DNA from: Aeromicrobium sp. Root344 | GTDB taxonomy: Bacteria; Actinomycetota; Actinomycetes; Propionibacteriales; Nocardioidaceae | Direction: 5' to 3' | DNA length: 64,000 bases | Assembly: GCF_001425755.1 (NCBI RefSeq) | Contig: NZ_LMDH01000001.1 | Location: forward strand, 647,308 to 711,307 | Shown here: positions 1 through 7,896 of the stretch, piece by piece | How the letters are laid out: every line of letters begins with the position of its first letter | How positions within the stretch are numbered: position 1 is the first letter of the stretch | Program-made: the position numbers and the translations under genes | Notes under the pieces: generated by a model | Told to the model about the DNA's origin: nothing | Database searches by the model: none | What the model saw: only the letters and a program-made list of their open reading frames with translations

Positions 1-2
1 TC

Positions 3-602
3 TGGCTCCTTGCCGCGGTCGTCGTCGCCGCGGTGTTCCAGCGTGGCGAGCACGTCGTACGCGAGCTCCCCTGGCGGGTCGCAGCTCTCATCGTCGGCGC
101 CGGCCTCATCCGTACGACCGGCATGAACGCGCACGCGACACAAGGCGCGCAGCCCACCTGGGGTGCGGCAGCCGAGTTCCTGCACCTCGTCGGCATCAGC
201 GCCTGGGTCGGTGGTCTCACGGTCATGACCGTGTGCCTGCTCCCACGGCGCAGCATCGCCGAGCTCGAGCGGATCGTGCCGAAGTTCTCGACCATCGCGA
301 TGCTCTCGGTGCTCGTCATCGTGTCGTCCGGGCTGATCCTGAGCTGGCAGATCATCAGCTCCGTCGACGGCTTCTGGCACACCCACTACGCCCGTGTGCT
401 GTTCATCAAGCTCGCGCTCTTCGCCACGGTCCTGCTGGCGGCGATGAAGAGCAAGAGCTGGGTGGGGCGCAACCTGACCAGCTCGACCCACCGGGGCTCG
501 GCCGTCGGCGCGTTCATCGCGTCGGTCGCGACCGAGACCGTGCTGGTCATCGCCGTGCTCGGCGCCGCAAGTGTCCTGGTCACCTCCAGTCCAGGCGTGT
601 GA
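3..602 (+). CDS. CopD-like copper resistance membrane protein, C-terminal part
   Basis: The reading frame is already open at base 3, so the 5' end lies outside the window and the GTG at 33 is probably internal. The visible ~199 residues are hydrophobic, with about five membrane segments. They include a His-containing helix (EFLHLVGISAWVGGL) and a later WHTHYARVLFIKL segment, both typical of the CopD/YcnJ C-terminal domain implicated in copper movement across the membrane. Two cupredoxins follow on the same strand, which supports a copper role. The substrate is inferred from the family. The missing N-terminus could carry a CopC domain or more membrane helices. Confidence 0.75.
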   Translation, partial: WLLAAVVVAAVFQRGEHVVRELPWRVAALIVGAGLIRTTGMNAHATQGAQPTWGAAAEFLHLVGISAWVGGLTVMTVCLLPRRSIAELERIVPKFSTIAMLSVLVIVSSGLILSWQIISSVDGFWHTHYARVLFIKLALFATVLLAAMKSKSWVGRNLTSSTHRGSAVGAFIASVATETVLVIAVLGAASVLVTSSPGV

Positions 603-643
603 ATCACCATCCGAAGGAACCCTCCCTCAGGAAGGCAAGACAG

Positions 644-1339
644 ATGAACCCCACACCGTCCACCAGTCCATTCCGATCTCCGGAGCTGCGCAACCGCAGT
701 CTCGTGGTGGTCGCCCTGCTGGCAGCGCTGGCGGCTGCCCTGTCGTTGTTCGCGCTGCGTACGTCGCCAGCGACCACCGACGCTCTCGCGCCTGCTGCCT
801 CGGTCACCGGCACCAGCTCGCCCGGTGGTCTCCTCGACGGTCTCGTGCCGGCCGCGAGCCCCGTCACGACACCGGTCGTCAAGACCGCACCGGCGGCAGC
901 GCCGGCTGCGGCGACACCTGCTGCGGCGAAGGGCGGCACGGCGGCACCCGCACCGGCAGCGACGACCGATCCGATGGCGATGCCGGCGCCGAGTGACGTG
1001 TGCACCGGGCTCGAGTCCTCGGTCGACGTGTTCCTGCAGCACCTCTACGCAGCGCACCTCGAGACGGGCGTCGGCCAGCAGGTCACCGACGCCCTGAACC
1101 TCGACCAGTACCTCAAGACGCACCTCGTCCTGGTCGAGAACATGCTCAAGCCGCTCCTCGGAGGCTCCCAGCAGACGTTGGCCGCGTTCCTGCAGCACGT
1201 CTACTCGGCACACCTCGAGACGAGCGTCGGTCAGCAGGTCACCGACGCCCTGGCGATCGACCAGTACGCCAAGACCCACACGGTGTGGGTCGAGAGCCTG
1301 ATCAAGCCGCTCATCGGTGCCGATCTCAGCTCGTGCTGA
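644..1339 (+). CDS. Secreted or anchored protein with a tandem His/Glu repeat domain, function unknown
   Basis: Not a family I recognise. The 231-residue product has an N-terminal hydrophobic helix (about residues 18-37), a long Ala/Pro/Thr linker (about 40-117) and a 114-residue C-terminal domain bounded by Cys120 and the final Cys231. The domain is two units with a 52-residue period. Each reads FLQH-x4-HLE, then GQQVTDAL, QY-x-KTH, VE and KPL. His133, 138 and 160 recur as His185, 190 and 212. The same domain follows a cupredoxin in the next gene, so a periplasmic metal-related role is plausible but unproven. The Cys pair could form a disulfide. ATG 644 was chosen because it begins a good signal-anchor. 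Confidence 0.8.
   Translation: MNPTPSTSPFRSPELRNRSLVVVALLAALAAALSLFALRTSPATTDALAPAASVTGTSSPGGLLDGLVPAASPVTTPVVKTAPAAAPAAATPAAAKGGTAAPAPAATTDPMAMPAPSDVCTGLESSVDVFLQHLYAAHLETGVGQQVTDALNLDQYLKTHLVLVENMLKPLLGGSQQTLAAFLQHVYSAHLETSVGQQVTDALAIDQYAKTHTVWVESLIKPLIGADLSSC
1031..1321 (+). repeat. Repeat pair, copy 1 (two units of 52-residue period)
   Basis: Unit a starts at 1031 and unit b at 1187, each opening with codons for FLQH. They are homologous to the pair at 2079-2369. Unit a of this gene matches unit a of the other gene better than its own unit b, so the unit duplication came before the gene duplication. Nucleotide similarity between the two a units is very high over long runs, suggesting recent duplication or gene conversion. 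Confidence 0.85.
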
Positions 1340-1360
1340 TCCTGTCCCCCATCCAGACAA

Positions 1361-1399
1361 CCGGAGCTCTGGCCGAGTCGCAGTCGGCCAGCTGTCCGG
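1361..1399 (+). terminator. Hairpin between the first two repeat-protein genes
   Basis: Inner arms CTGGCCGA (1369-1376) and TCGGCCAG (1384-1391) enclose a 7-base loop. Outer arms CCGGA (1361-1365) and TCCGG (1395-1399) extend the stem across a 3x3 internal loop. No T-run follows, so it may act as a weak terminator or mRNA stabiliser. The segment around the loop resembles that of the hairpin at 2401-2439. Confidence 0.5.
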
Positions 1400-1430
1400 G
1401 TGAACCACAACCCACAGAAGGAGCGGCTCG

Positions 1431-2387
1431 ATGAGACCACGCATGACCAGCACGACCAGCAGGACCGACACCCACCCGACCCCGAAGCGATGGGGTCTCA
1501 TGGCGCTCGTGATCGGCGGGGTGCTCACCGCGATCGTGTCCGTCGCCGGGCTCTCCGCCGGAGCGTCCGAGTCCTCGGACACCCTCTCGGCGAGCGCCGC
1601 GACGACGAAGGCCAAGGCCGCTGCGGCCTCGGCCACAGCCGCCTCTGCGGCCACTGCCACGAGCACCACGACGAAGGCGGCGGTCACGAAGCAGGTGATG
1701 ATCGAGAACTACAAGTTCACCCCTGCGTCCTTGACCGTCGCCGTGGGCGACACCGTCAAGTGGACCAACATGGACACGGCGCCCCACACGGTGACGGTCA
1801 CGAGCGGCCCGGTGAAGTTCAACTCCGGAAACCTCTCCAAGGGGCAGAGCTTCTCGTACACGTTCAAGACGCCCGGTACGTACTCGTACTACTGCGCGGT
1901 GCACCCGGACATGACGGCCAAGGTCACGGTGACGGGCTCCGGCACGACCCCGACGCCGACGCCGACCACGCCGACGCCCAAGCCCACTGACACGCCGACG
2001 CCCACACCGACGCCGACGATGCCGCCGATGGGCGGCGGGGACGACGTCTGCACGGGCCTGGACTCGACGGTCAACGTGTTCCTGCAGCACCTCTACGCAG
2101 CGCACCTCGAGACGAGCGTCGGGCAGCAGGTCACTGACGCCCTGAGCCTCGACCAGTACCTCAAGACCCACCTGGTCCTGGTCGAGAACATGCTCAAGCC
2201 GTTGCTCGGCGGGGTCCAGTCAACGCTGGACACGTTCCTGCAGCACGTCTATGCCGCGCACCTGGAGACTGGGGTCGGCCAGCAGGTGACCGACGCACTC
2301 GCGATCAACCAGTACGTCAAGACGCACACGGTGCTCGTCGAGAACATGATCAAGCCGCTGGTCGGTGAGGATCTGAGCTCCTGCTAG
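1431..2387 (+). CDS. Cupredoxin (plastocyanin-like) fused to the tandem His/Glu repeat domain
   Basis: The 318-residue product has a signal-anchor helix (about 22-42), a Ser/Ala/Thr linker, and a cupredoxin domain (about 85-169) with a complete type-1 copper set: His119, Cys155, His158 and Met161. A Pro-Thr linker (about 171-200) follows, then the repeat domain (205-318) bounded by Cys207 and Cys318. It probably binds copper outside the membrane. The C-terminal domain is unfamiliar and is shared with the preceding gene. ATG 1431 follows an AGAAGGAG Shine-Dalgarno sequence. What the repeat domain does, for example dimerisation, partner docking or metal storage, cannot be decided from sequence. 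Confidence 0.85.
   Translation: MRPRMTSTTSRTDTHPTPKRWGLMALVIGGVLTAIVSVAGLSAGASESSDTLSASAATTKAKAAAASATAASAATATSTTTKAAVTKQVMIENYKFTPASLTVAVGDTVKWTNMDTAPHTVTVTSGPVKFNSGNLSKGQSFSYTFKTPGTYSYYCAVHPDMTAKVTVTGSGTTPTPTPTTPTPKPTDTPTPTPTPTMPPMGGGDDVCTGLDSTVNVFLQHLYAAHLETSVGQQVTDALSLDQYLKTHLVLVENMLKPLLGGVQSTLDTFLQHVYAAHLETGVGQQVTDALAINQYVKTHTVLVENMIKPLVGEDLSSC
2079..2369 (+). repeat. Repeat pair, copy 2
   Basis: Unit a starts at 2079 and unit b at 2235, homologous to 1031-1321. The His and Glu positions (FLQH, HLE, KTH, VE) are invariant in all four units, while surface positions vary (N/S/D, G/S, L/V/A). This pattern suggests selection on those residues. Confidence 0.85.
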
Positions 2388-2400
2388 GAGCGGAACAGAT

Positions 2401-2439
2401 GTGGTGGTCCGGCCGAGTCGCAACCGGCCGGACCACCAC
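2401..2439 (+). terminator. Perfect 15-bp stem-loop between cupredoxin genes
   Basis: Arms GTGGTGGTCCGGCCG (2401-2415) and CGGCCGGACCACCAC (2425-2439) pair without mismatch around a 9-base loop. No T-tract follows. It could terminate or attenuate transcription, or protect the upstream mRNA end, between the fused cupredoxin and the anchored cupredoxin. Confidence 0.65.
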
Positions 2440-2482
2440 GCCCCCAGTATGACCGGCCGCACCACCCACGGAAGGACATTCC

Positions 2483-3139
2483 ATGTCATCTCGGCTCTCC
2501 ACCGCTCCCCGGAAGGGTCCGCGGGTCCTGCTCGCCAGCCTCCTCGCTCTCCTCACCGTCCTGGTGTGGCCGGCCTCCGAGGCCTCGGCCGCGACGCACC
2601 AGATCACGATCAAGAGCTATGCGTATGGGTCCGGCTCGATGAGCATCACGCAGGGTGACACCGTCACGTGGACCAACCAGGACAGCGTTCCGCACGACGT
2701 CGTCGTCACCAGCGGGCCGGTGAAGTTCCGTTCGCCGATGCTGACGAAGGGCAAGAGCTGGAGCTACACGTTCACCTCGGCCGGCGCCTACTCCTACACG
2801 TGCAGCGTCCACCCGGACATGCACGCGACGATCTCGGCCAAGGCGAAGCCGGCCGCGCCTGCTCCAGCCGCCACGACCCCGGCCGCAGCCGCGCCGAGTG
2901 CCGCAGCGCCGACGACGCCGACCACCACCGCCACGACACCCGCCCCCAGGACCACGACCGAGGCACCTGCGCCCGCGCCGGACTCCGCGTACGTCGCCAC
3001 CACGGCCGACGACAGCCCCTCGCTCGATCCCATGCTCCTGCTGCTCGGGCTCTCCACGGCGATCGTCGTGTTCTGCCTCCTCCTGATGGCGTCCCGCCCC
3101 CACGCCGCCACGACCTCCGGCGACCCCGATGGCGACTGA
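2483..3139 (+). CDS. Membrane-anchored cupredoxin
   Basis: The 218-residue product has a signal peptide (to about residue 37, ending SEASAA) and a cupredoxin domain (about 38-118) with copper ligands His71, Cys107, His110 and Met113. An Ala/Pro/Thr linker leads to a single C-terminal membrane helix (about 184-204) with a short cytoplasmic tail. The domain closely resembles that of the upstream fusion (shared VTSGPVKF and SVHPDM-type motifs), so the two are probably paralogues. It likely carries electrons or copper at the outer membrane face. Its 3' end overlaps the PepSY gene by 11 bases, implying co-translation. Confidence 0.88.
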   Translation: MSSRLSTAPRKGPRVLLASLLALLTVLVWPASEASAATHQITIKSYAYGSGSMSITQGDTVTWTNQDSVPHDVVVTSGPVKFRSPMLTKGKSWSYTFTSAGAYSYTCSVHPDMHATISAKAKPAAPAPAATTPAAAAPSAAAPTTPTTTATTPAPRTTTEAPAPAPDSAYVATTADDSPSLDPMLLLLGLSTAIVVFCLLLMASRPHAATTSGDPDGD

Positions 3140-4544
3140 CACGCTGGCGCCCGCGCGCCGCGACGCCAAGGAGCGCAAGCCGAGCGGTGGGTTGTTCCGC
3201 GCGTTCTGGCGCTGGCACTTCTACGCCGCGTTCATCGTGGCCCCGATCCTGCTGGTGCTGGCCTCGACCGGGCTCATCTACCTCCTGCGGTTCCAGATCG
3301 AGCCGCTGATGCACGCCGACGTCATGAAGGTCGAGCAGCCGGCCGGAGCGACGCAGCGGGTGCCGTACGAGGACCAGCGCGCCGCCGTCGCCAAGGCGTA
3401 CCCGAAGGCCACGATCGCGTCGATGACCGAGCCGAAGGGCGACGACCGGTCGACCGACTTCTACCTCAGCCTGCCGGACGGCTCGAGCCGCGACGCGTAC
3501 GTCAACCCGTGGACCGGCGAGGTGCTCGGCGAGCTCAATCCCGACACGACACTCAGCGGCCTGGCGGTACGCCTGCACACCAACATGATGCTCGGCTCCA
3601 CCGGCGACATCCTGATGGAGCTCGGCGTGTGCTGGGCGATCGTGATGGCGCTGACCGGCTACTACCTGTTCATCCGCGGCCGAGCCGCGCGTCTGCGGCG
3701 CCGTCTCTCGGGCGCCGCCGGGTCAGCGATGCGCAGCAGGCACGCCGTCATCGGCTCGGTCGTCGGCGTGAGCCTGCTGGTCCTGCTGGTCTCGGGACTG
3801 CCGTGGACGGCCTTCTGGGGCAAGCACGCGCAGACCATGGCCACGGACCACAGCACCTCGATGTGGGGCAGTGATCCCGGCGGGGTGTCCAAGAAGGGTT
3901 CCACGCTGGACGAGTCCTTGCCGCACAGCCACGCTCACGAGATCCCGTGGGCGCAGGGCGACTCCACGGTGCCGCAGTCGGCCAAGCCGGGCAAGGATGT
4001 GTCAATCGCCAACATCGACACCGCCGTCGCCGTCGCCGACAAGGCCGGGCTCCACCACCCGCTGACGATCGCGCTGCCCACGGACGACAAAGGCGTCTTC
4101 TCCGCGATCAGCTACGCGTTCCACGACCCGTCACGGGAGAAGACCGTGCACATCGACCAGTACGGCGGGCAGGTCGTCGGCACGTACGGCTTCGCTGACT
4201 ATCCCGCTCTGGCCAAGCTCGTCTCGCAAGGCATCGGGCTGCACGAAGGGCGCAGCTTCGGGCCGGTCAGCTTCTGGGCCGCGGCGCTGTCGTGCCTCAT
4301 GGTGATCTTCATGTGCCTGTCGGGCCCGATGATGTGGTGGCGGCGGCGACCCAGGGGCGGCGGATCCGTGGCAGCACCACGGGGTCGGATGCCGCTGCGT
4401 GGCAGCCCGCTGCTTGCGGTCGCGATCGTCGCGCTCGGGGTCTTCCTGCCGTTCTTCGGCATCTCGTTGCTCGTCGCGCTGCTCGTCGACCAGCTGGTGC
4501 TGCGCCGCATCGCGCGACTGCAGACCTGGTTCAACGTGGTCTAG
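3129..4544 (+). CDS. PepSY-associated membrane protein
   Basis: The 471-residue product resembles PepSY-associated TM proteins, often annotated as iron-regulated or reductase-like membrane proteins. A first helix (about 34-54) is preceded by FWRWHFYAAF. An extracytoplasmic PepSY-like segment follows (about 75-140), then LHTNMMLGSTGD leading into further helices, a second large outside loop (about 235-360) and C-terminal helices (about 380-465). The family may reduce or handle metal-siderophore complexes; here the neighbours suggest electron exchange with cupredoxins. It overlaps the preceding gene by 11 bases and converges on efeB with a 4-base overlap (4541-4544). Confidence 0.8.
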   Translation: MATDTLAPARRDAKERKPSGGLFRAFWRWHFYAAFIVAPILLVLASTGLIYLLRFQIEPLMHADVMKVEQPAGATQRVPYEDQRAAVAKAYPKATIASMTEPKGDDRSTDFYLSLPDGSSRDAYVNPWTGEVLGELNPDTTLSGLAVRLHTNMMLGSTGDILMELGVCWAIVMALTGYYLFIRGRAARLRRRLSGAAGSAMRSRHAVIGSVVGVSLLVLLVSGLPWTAFWGKHAQTMATDHSTSMWGSDPGGVSKKGSTLDESLPHSHAHEIPWAQGDSTVPQSAKPGKDVSIANIDTAVAVADKAGLHHPLTIALPTDDKGVFSAISYAFHDPSREKTVHIDQYGGQVVGTYGFADYPALAKLVSQGIGLHEGRSFGPVSFWAAALSCLMVIFMCLSGPMMWWRRRPRGGGSVAAPRGRMPLRGSPLLAVAIVALGVFLPFFGISLLVALLVDQLVLRRIARLQTWFNVV

Positions 4545-5839
4545 TCGAAGAGCCTCTCGCCCCAGAAACCCTTGCGGCCCACGCCGGGCGGGCAGGCGAA
4601 CAGACCGGAGCTGACGTGCACGATGTACTCGTTGAGCAGGTCGTTCTGCGAGCCCGCGAGCGAGCGCTGGACCTGCACGAACTGCTTCTCGGGGTCACGC
4701 TGGTAGGCGATGAAGAACAGCCCGGCCGACAGCTGTCCGAGCCCGTCCGAGCCGTCGACGAAGTTGTAGCCTCGCCGCAGCAGCTTGGCGCCGTGGTTGA
4801 AGTCGGGGTGCGCGAGGCGTACGTGCGACTTCATGTCGATGACCGGTGCGCCGCGATCGTTCTTCTTCTTGAAGTCGATCGTGGCGAACTCATCGCCGCC
4901 AGACAGCGGGCCACCGGAGCCCTTGGCGCGGCCGATGATGTTCTCCTGGCCCTCGAGGGGCTCACGGTCCCAGATCTCGATGCGCATGTTGATCTTGCGA
5001 CTGACCAGGTAGGAGCCGCCGACGAGCCAGTCCGGGCCGTCCTCCTCGGACACCCAGACGAAGTCCTCGACGTCCTTCTTGTCCTCGACCTTGATGTTGG
5101 CCGTGCCGTCCTTGAAGCCCAGCATGTTGCGAGCCGTGACCTGCGCAGACGACGTCGAGGACGTACGCCCGAAGCCCATCTGCGAGTAGCGCACCGACGC
5201 CCGGCCGAAGGCGATGCGTACGAGGTTGCGCACCGCGTGCACCGCGACCTGCGGGTCGTTGGCGCAGGCCTGGATCGCGAGATCGCCGTCGCTGATCGCC
5301 GGATCGAGCTGGTCGCCGGAGAACGCGGGCAGCTCCTTGAGCTTGTCGGGCAGCTTGCCGTCGAGGCCGAACCGGGGCTTGCCCTTGGCGTCGACGAACA
5401 GGCTGCGGCCGAAGCCCACCGTGATGGTGAGCCCTGACGGCGGCAGGCCGAGCGCCTCACCGGTGTCCTCCGGCGGCGCGAACGGCGACCCGGACACGGC
5501 GCCGAACTTGCCGACGTCGTTGCCCTGCGTCATCTGTCGCGACGCGTCGGTCCAGTCCTTGAGCAACGAGATCAGGTCGGCGCGCTCCTCGCTCGTCATG
5601 TCGAGCGTGACGAAGTAGAGACGGTCCTGCGCCGGCGTGACGATGCCGGCCTGGTGGACGCCCTCGAACGGGATCGGCTGGGCATCGGGATCGGGGACGC
5701 CGGCGGTCGGCTCGTCGCCCTGGCGACCCACGGCGTAGCCACCGCCGGCGCCGGCACCGACAGCCAGCGCACCGATGCCCGCCGCTCCGATCAGCTTGCG
5801 CCTGGAGAGCCCGCTCGTGGATTCGTTCGTCTCGGACAT
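4541..5839 (-). CDS. efeB: Dyp-type haem peroxidase EfeB of the EfeUOB-type iron system
   Basis: The 432-residue DyP peroxidase has an N-terminal Tat signal (SRRKLIGAAG, about 12-21). The DyP hallmark GFKDG lies at 241-245 and the probable proximal haem ligand is His339 in SHVR. It is exported folded with haem and, in the EfeUOB system, oxidises Fe(II) or acts on haem in the periplasm. It starts 9 bases after efeO stops, so the two form one transcript. No efeU permease gene lies in the window. Confidence 0.93.
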   Translation of the reverse strand: MSETNESTSGLSRRKLIGAAGIGALAVGAGAGGGYAVGRQGDEPTAGVPDPDAQPIPFEGVHQAGIVTPAQDRLYFVTLDMTSEERADLISLLKDWTDASRQMTQGNDVGKFGAVSGSPFAPPEDTGEALGLPPSGLTITVGFGRSLFVDAKGKPRFGLDGKLPDKLKELPAFSGDQLDPAISDGDLAIQACANDPQVAVHAVRNLVRIAFGRASVRYSQMGFGRTSSTSSAQVTARNMLGFKDGTANIKVEDKKDVEDFVWVSEEDGPDWLVGGSYLVSRKINMRIEIWDREPLEGQENIIGRAKGSGGPLSGGDEFATIDFKKKNDRGAPVIDMKSHVRLAHPDFNHGAKLLRRGYNFVDGSDGLGQLSAGLFFIAYQRDPEKQFVQVQRSLAGSQNDLLNEYIVHVSSGLFACPPGVGRKGFWGERLFD

Positions 5840-5848
5840 CAGTTCAGG

Positions 5849-6973
5849 CTACGCAGACTCGGCAACCACGGCGGCGACGCGGCTGATCGGTTCGCTGACA
5901 GCGGCCACCAGGTCGGACAGGCGCTTGACCTGCGCCTTCGTGAGCTTGTCGTAGAACGTCCAGTCGCCGTTGTCGTCCTGGTACTGGTCGAGGTCCTCAT
6001 CGAGCGTCTTGAACCTGGCGTCGAGCTCCTTGACCAGGGCGGGATCCTGCTTCACGAGCACGGGGCGCAGCGCCGCGATGGCGGCCTGCGAACCCTCGAT
6101 GTTGGCCTTGAAGTCCCAGAGGTCGGTGTGGCTGAACTCGTCCTCCTCGCCGGTGATCTTGCTCGTCGCGACCTCGTCGAGCAGGCCCTTGGAGCCCTGG
6201 GCCAGCTCGAGCGCCGTGAGCGGCGCGTCCTTGCCGAGCGCCACGATCTTCTTGACGTTGACGAGCAGGTTGTCGGCGTAGGTGGCCATGCCCTCGGTGT
6301 TGTTGTCGACCCAGAGCTGCTTCTCGATGCGGTGCCAGCCGGTGAAGTCGCGCTTCTCGGCCTTGGCGTCGGCCTCGCGGCCGTCGGTCAGGGGATCGAG
6401 GTCGCCGAACTTCTCGGCGACGGGCTCGATGCGCTCCCAGTACGTACGCGCGATCGGGTAGAGCTTCTTGGCCTCGGCGACATCGCCCTCCTTGACGGCG
6501 GTGACGAACTCCTCGGTCTTGGCGATCAGCGCGACGGTCTGCGAACTGACGTAGCGCTCGTACGACGTCGCCGCGGCCTTGAGCTGCTCGGAGTCGGACA
6601 GCTTCTTGGCAGCCTCACCGGTGACGGTGATCTTCTGGCGGATGCCGTCGCCGACCATGCCGGGCTTGCACGCGCCCTGGTAGGTGCCCTTGGGCAGGTC
6701 GACCACGAGGTTGCGGGTCAGACCGGGGCCCACGTTCTCTACCTCGCCCATGATGCGATCGCCGTCGGCATACACGTAGAACTCGGTGACCTTGCTGCCC
6801 TTGTTGGTGACCTTGAACGTCGAGGGGCCGGCCTTGAGGTCGGTCTGCGAGACCTCGCACTTGGAGTCCGTGGCGCTGACCGTGAGCCCACCGGACGCCT
6901 TGGGGTCGGAGGCGCAGGCCGTGAGGCTCAGGGCGGCGATCGTCAGCACGCTGAGCGTGGCAAGAGGCTTCAT
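5849..6973 (-). CDS. efeO: Iron uptake lipoprotein EfeO (cupredoxin plus M75 domains)
   Basis: The 374-residue lipoprotein has a lipobox LTAC with Cys20, an EfeO-type cupredoxin domain (about 28-118, with Cys39, Cys102 and Met106 as possible ligands) and an M75 imelysin-like domain (about 130-370) with the HxxE metal motif HRIE at 214-217. It binds iron outside the membrane and normally hands it to EfeU. It is the first gene of efeOB, with an IdeR-type box 41 bases upstream of the ATG, so iron repression is expected. Confidence 0.93.
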   Translation of the reverse strand: MKPLATLSVLTIAALSLTACASDPKASGGLTVSATDSKCEVSQTDLKAGPSTFKVTNKGSKVTEFYVYADGDRIMGEVENVGPGLTRNLVVDLPKGTYQGACKPGMVGDGIRQKITVTGEAAKKLSDSEQLKAAATSYERYVSSQTVALIAKTEEFVTAVKEGDVAEAKKLYPIARTYWERIEPVAEKFGDLDPLTDGREADAKAEKRDFTGWHRIEKQLWVDNNTEGMATYADNLLVNVKKIVALGKDAPLTALELAQGSKGLLDEVATSKITGEEDEFSHTDLWDFKANIEGSQAAIAALRPVLVKQDPALVKELDARFKTLDEDLDQYQDDNGDWTFYDKLTKAQVKRLSDLVAAVSEPISRVAAVVAESA

Positions 6974-7013
6974 TGCTGGAGATGTCCTTCGGGATCGGGG
7001 CTCCGCCTCAAAA

Positions 7014-7032
7014 TAAGGCTAGCCTCACCATG
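7014..7032. promoter_or_regulatory. Candidate IdeR/DtxR iron box upstream of efeOB
   Basis: The 19-mer beginning TAAGGCTAGCCT matches the published IdeR/DtxR consensus (TTAGGTTAGSCTAACCTAA) at 13 of 19 positions by my hand alignment, including the core AG-G/C-CT. It sits between the MOSC gene and efeO, where an efeO promoter is expected. Confidence 0.65.
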
Positions 7033-7089
7033 CTAAGGCACCCCTGACCCAGCGGGCCAGTCACCCCGGGTGTGATGTGTTCGACGTCG

Positions 7090-7896
7090 CTACGCGATCG
7101 TGACCTCGTCGCCCACCGACACCTTGCCGGTCGCGAGCGGGATGATCCGGATGCCGAACCAGGTCTTCCCGGCCCACTTGCGGTGGCGCGCGAGCGTACG
7201 GATGGGCTCCTTGCCGTGCGCGAGGGTCACCGGGTCGATCGTCGTCACCATGCACCGGTCGCAGTGCTCGGCGAACCGGTAGGGCACGTCGCCGATGTGG
7301 ATGCCGCGCCAGTCGTCCTCGGCGAACGCCACGTCGGAGCCGTCGACGACGACATTGGGCCGGAAGCGCTGCATCGCCATGGGCTCCGGCTCGTGCTCCT
7401 GGGCGATCCACGCCTCGAGCTGGGCGAGCGACGACGTCGTCGTGAGCAGCAACGGTCCGGTGTCGGCGAGGCTCAAGGGCTCCGCGCCCAGGCCACCGTG
7501 CTGCTGGGAGATCGGTCGCCGCGCCGGGTCGTCCTGCCACACCAGGCGTACGGGCTCGTCAAGCAAGCCGCTCAGCCACGCGGCGGCGGCGTCGCCGGCA
7601 TCGATCATCGTCGAGAGCCTGGTGACGTTGACCGGGACCTCCGGGCCACCGATCGGGACGGGCACGGTGAGTGATGCCTGGCTGGGCGCGGTGAGCGTCA
7701 GGGCACCGAGTTCGCCAGGCGTCGCCGTGACCATGAGCAGCCGGTCGTGCGTCGTGGCGTTGAGCCGGGCGCCATGCGGGTCGACCACGGCCCAGCGCCG
7801 GTCGTCGCGCAACCCGGCGAGCTCCACGTGGGCCGACGTGAGGTCGACCGGGGCCGTGGCCTTGATCGGATAGACATGGACCGACTGGACCTGCAT
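7090..7896 (-). CDS. MOSC domain protein (molybdenum-cofactor sulfurase C-terminal type)
   Basis: About 268 residues: an N-terminal MOSC beta-barrel domain (VQSVHVYPIKA start, about 1-115) followed by a MOSC domain (FRPNVVV, EDDWRG, HCDRC at about 190-230). Proteins of this type bind pterin molybdenum cofactor and may act as mARC-like reductases or sulfur carriers; the substrate here is unknown. ATG 7896 is preferred over 7917 because it overlaps the stop of the upstream GNAT gene as ATGA. It is the last gene of the guaB3-GNAT-MOSC run. Confidence 0.85.
   Translation of the reverse strand: MQVQSVHVYPIKATAPVDLTSAHVELAGLRDDRRWAVVDPHGARLNATTHDRLLMVTATPGELGALTLTAPSQASLTVPVPIGGPEVPVNVTRLSTMIDAGDAAAAWLSGLLDEPVRLVWQDDPARRPISQQHGGLGAEPLSLADTGPLLLTTTSSLAQLEAWIAQEHEPEPMAMQRFRPNVVVDGSDVAFAEDDWRGIHIGDVPYRFAEHCDRCMVTTIDPVTLAHGKEPIRTLARHRKWAGKTWFGIRIIPLATGKVSVGDEVTIA

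Noticed and set aside
1934-2030. Pro-Thr codon repeat as a possible tandem DNA repeat or CRISPR-like array
   Set aside because: It is a low-complexity linker between two protein domains and has no spacers.
4292-5437. 381-residue plus-strand frame opposite efeB
   Set aside because: It is antisense to efeB, which has intact Tat and DyP motifs; the translated product has no motif.
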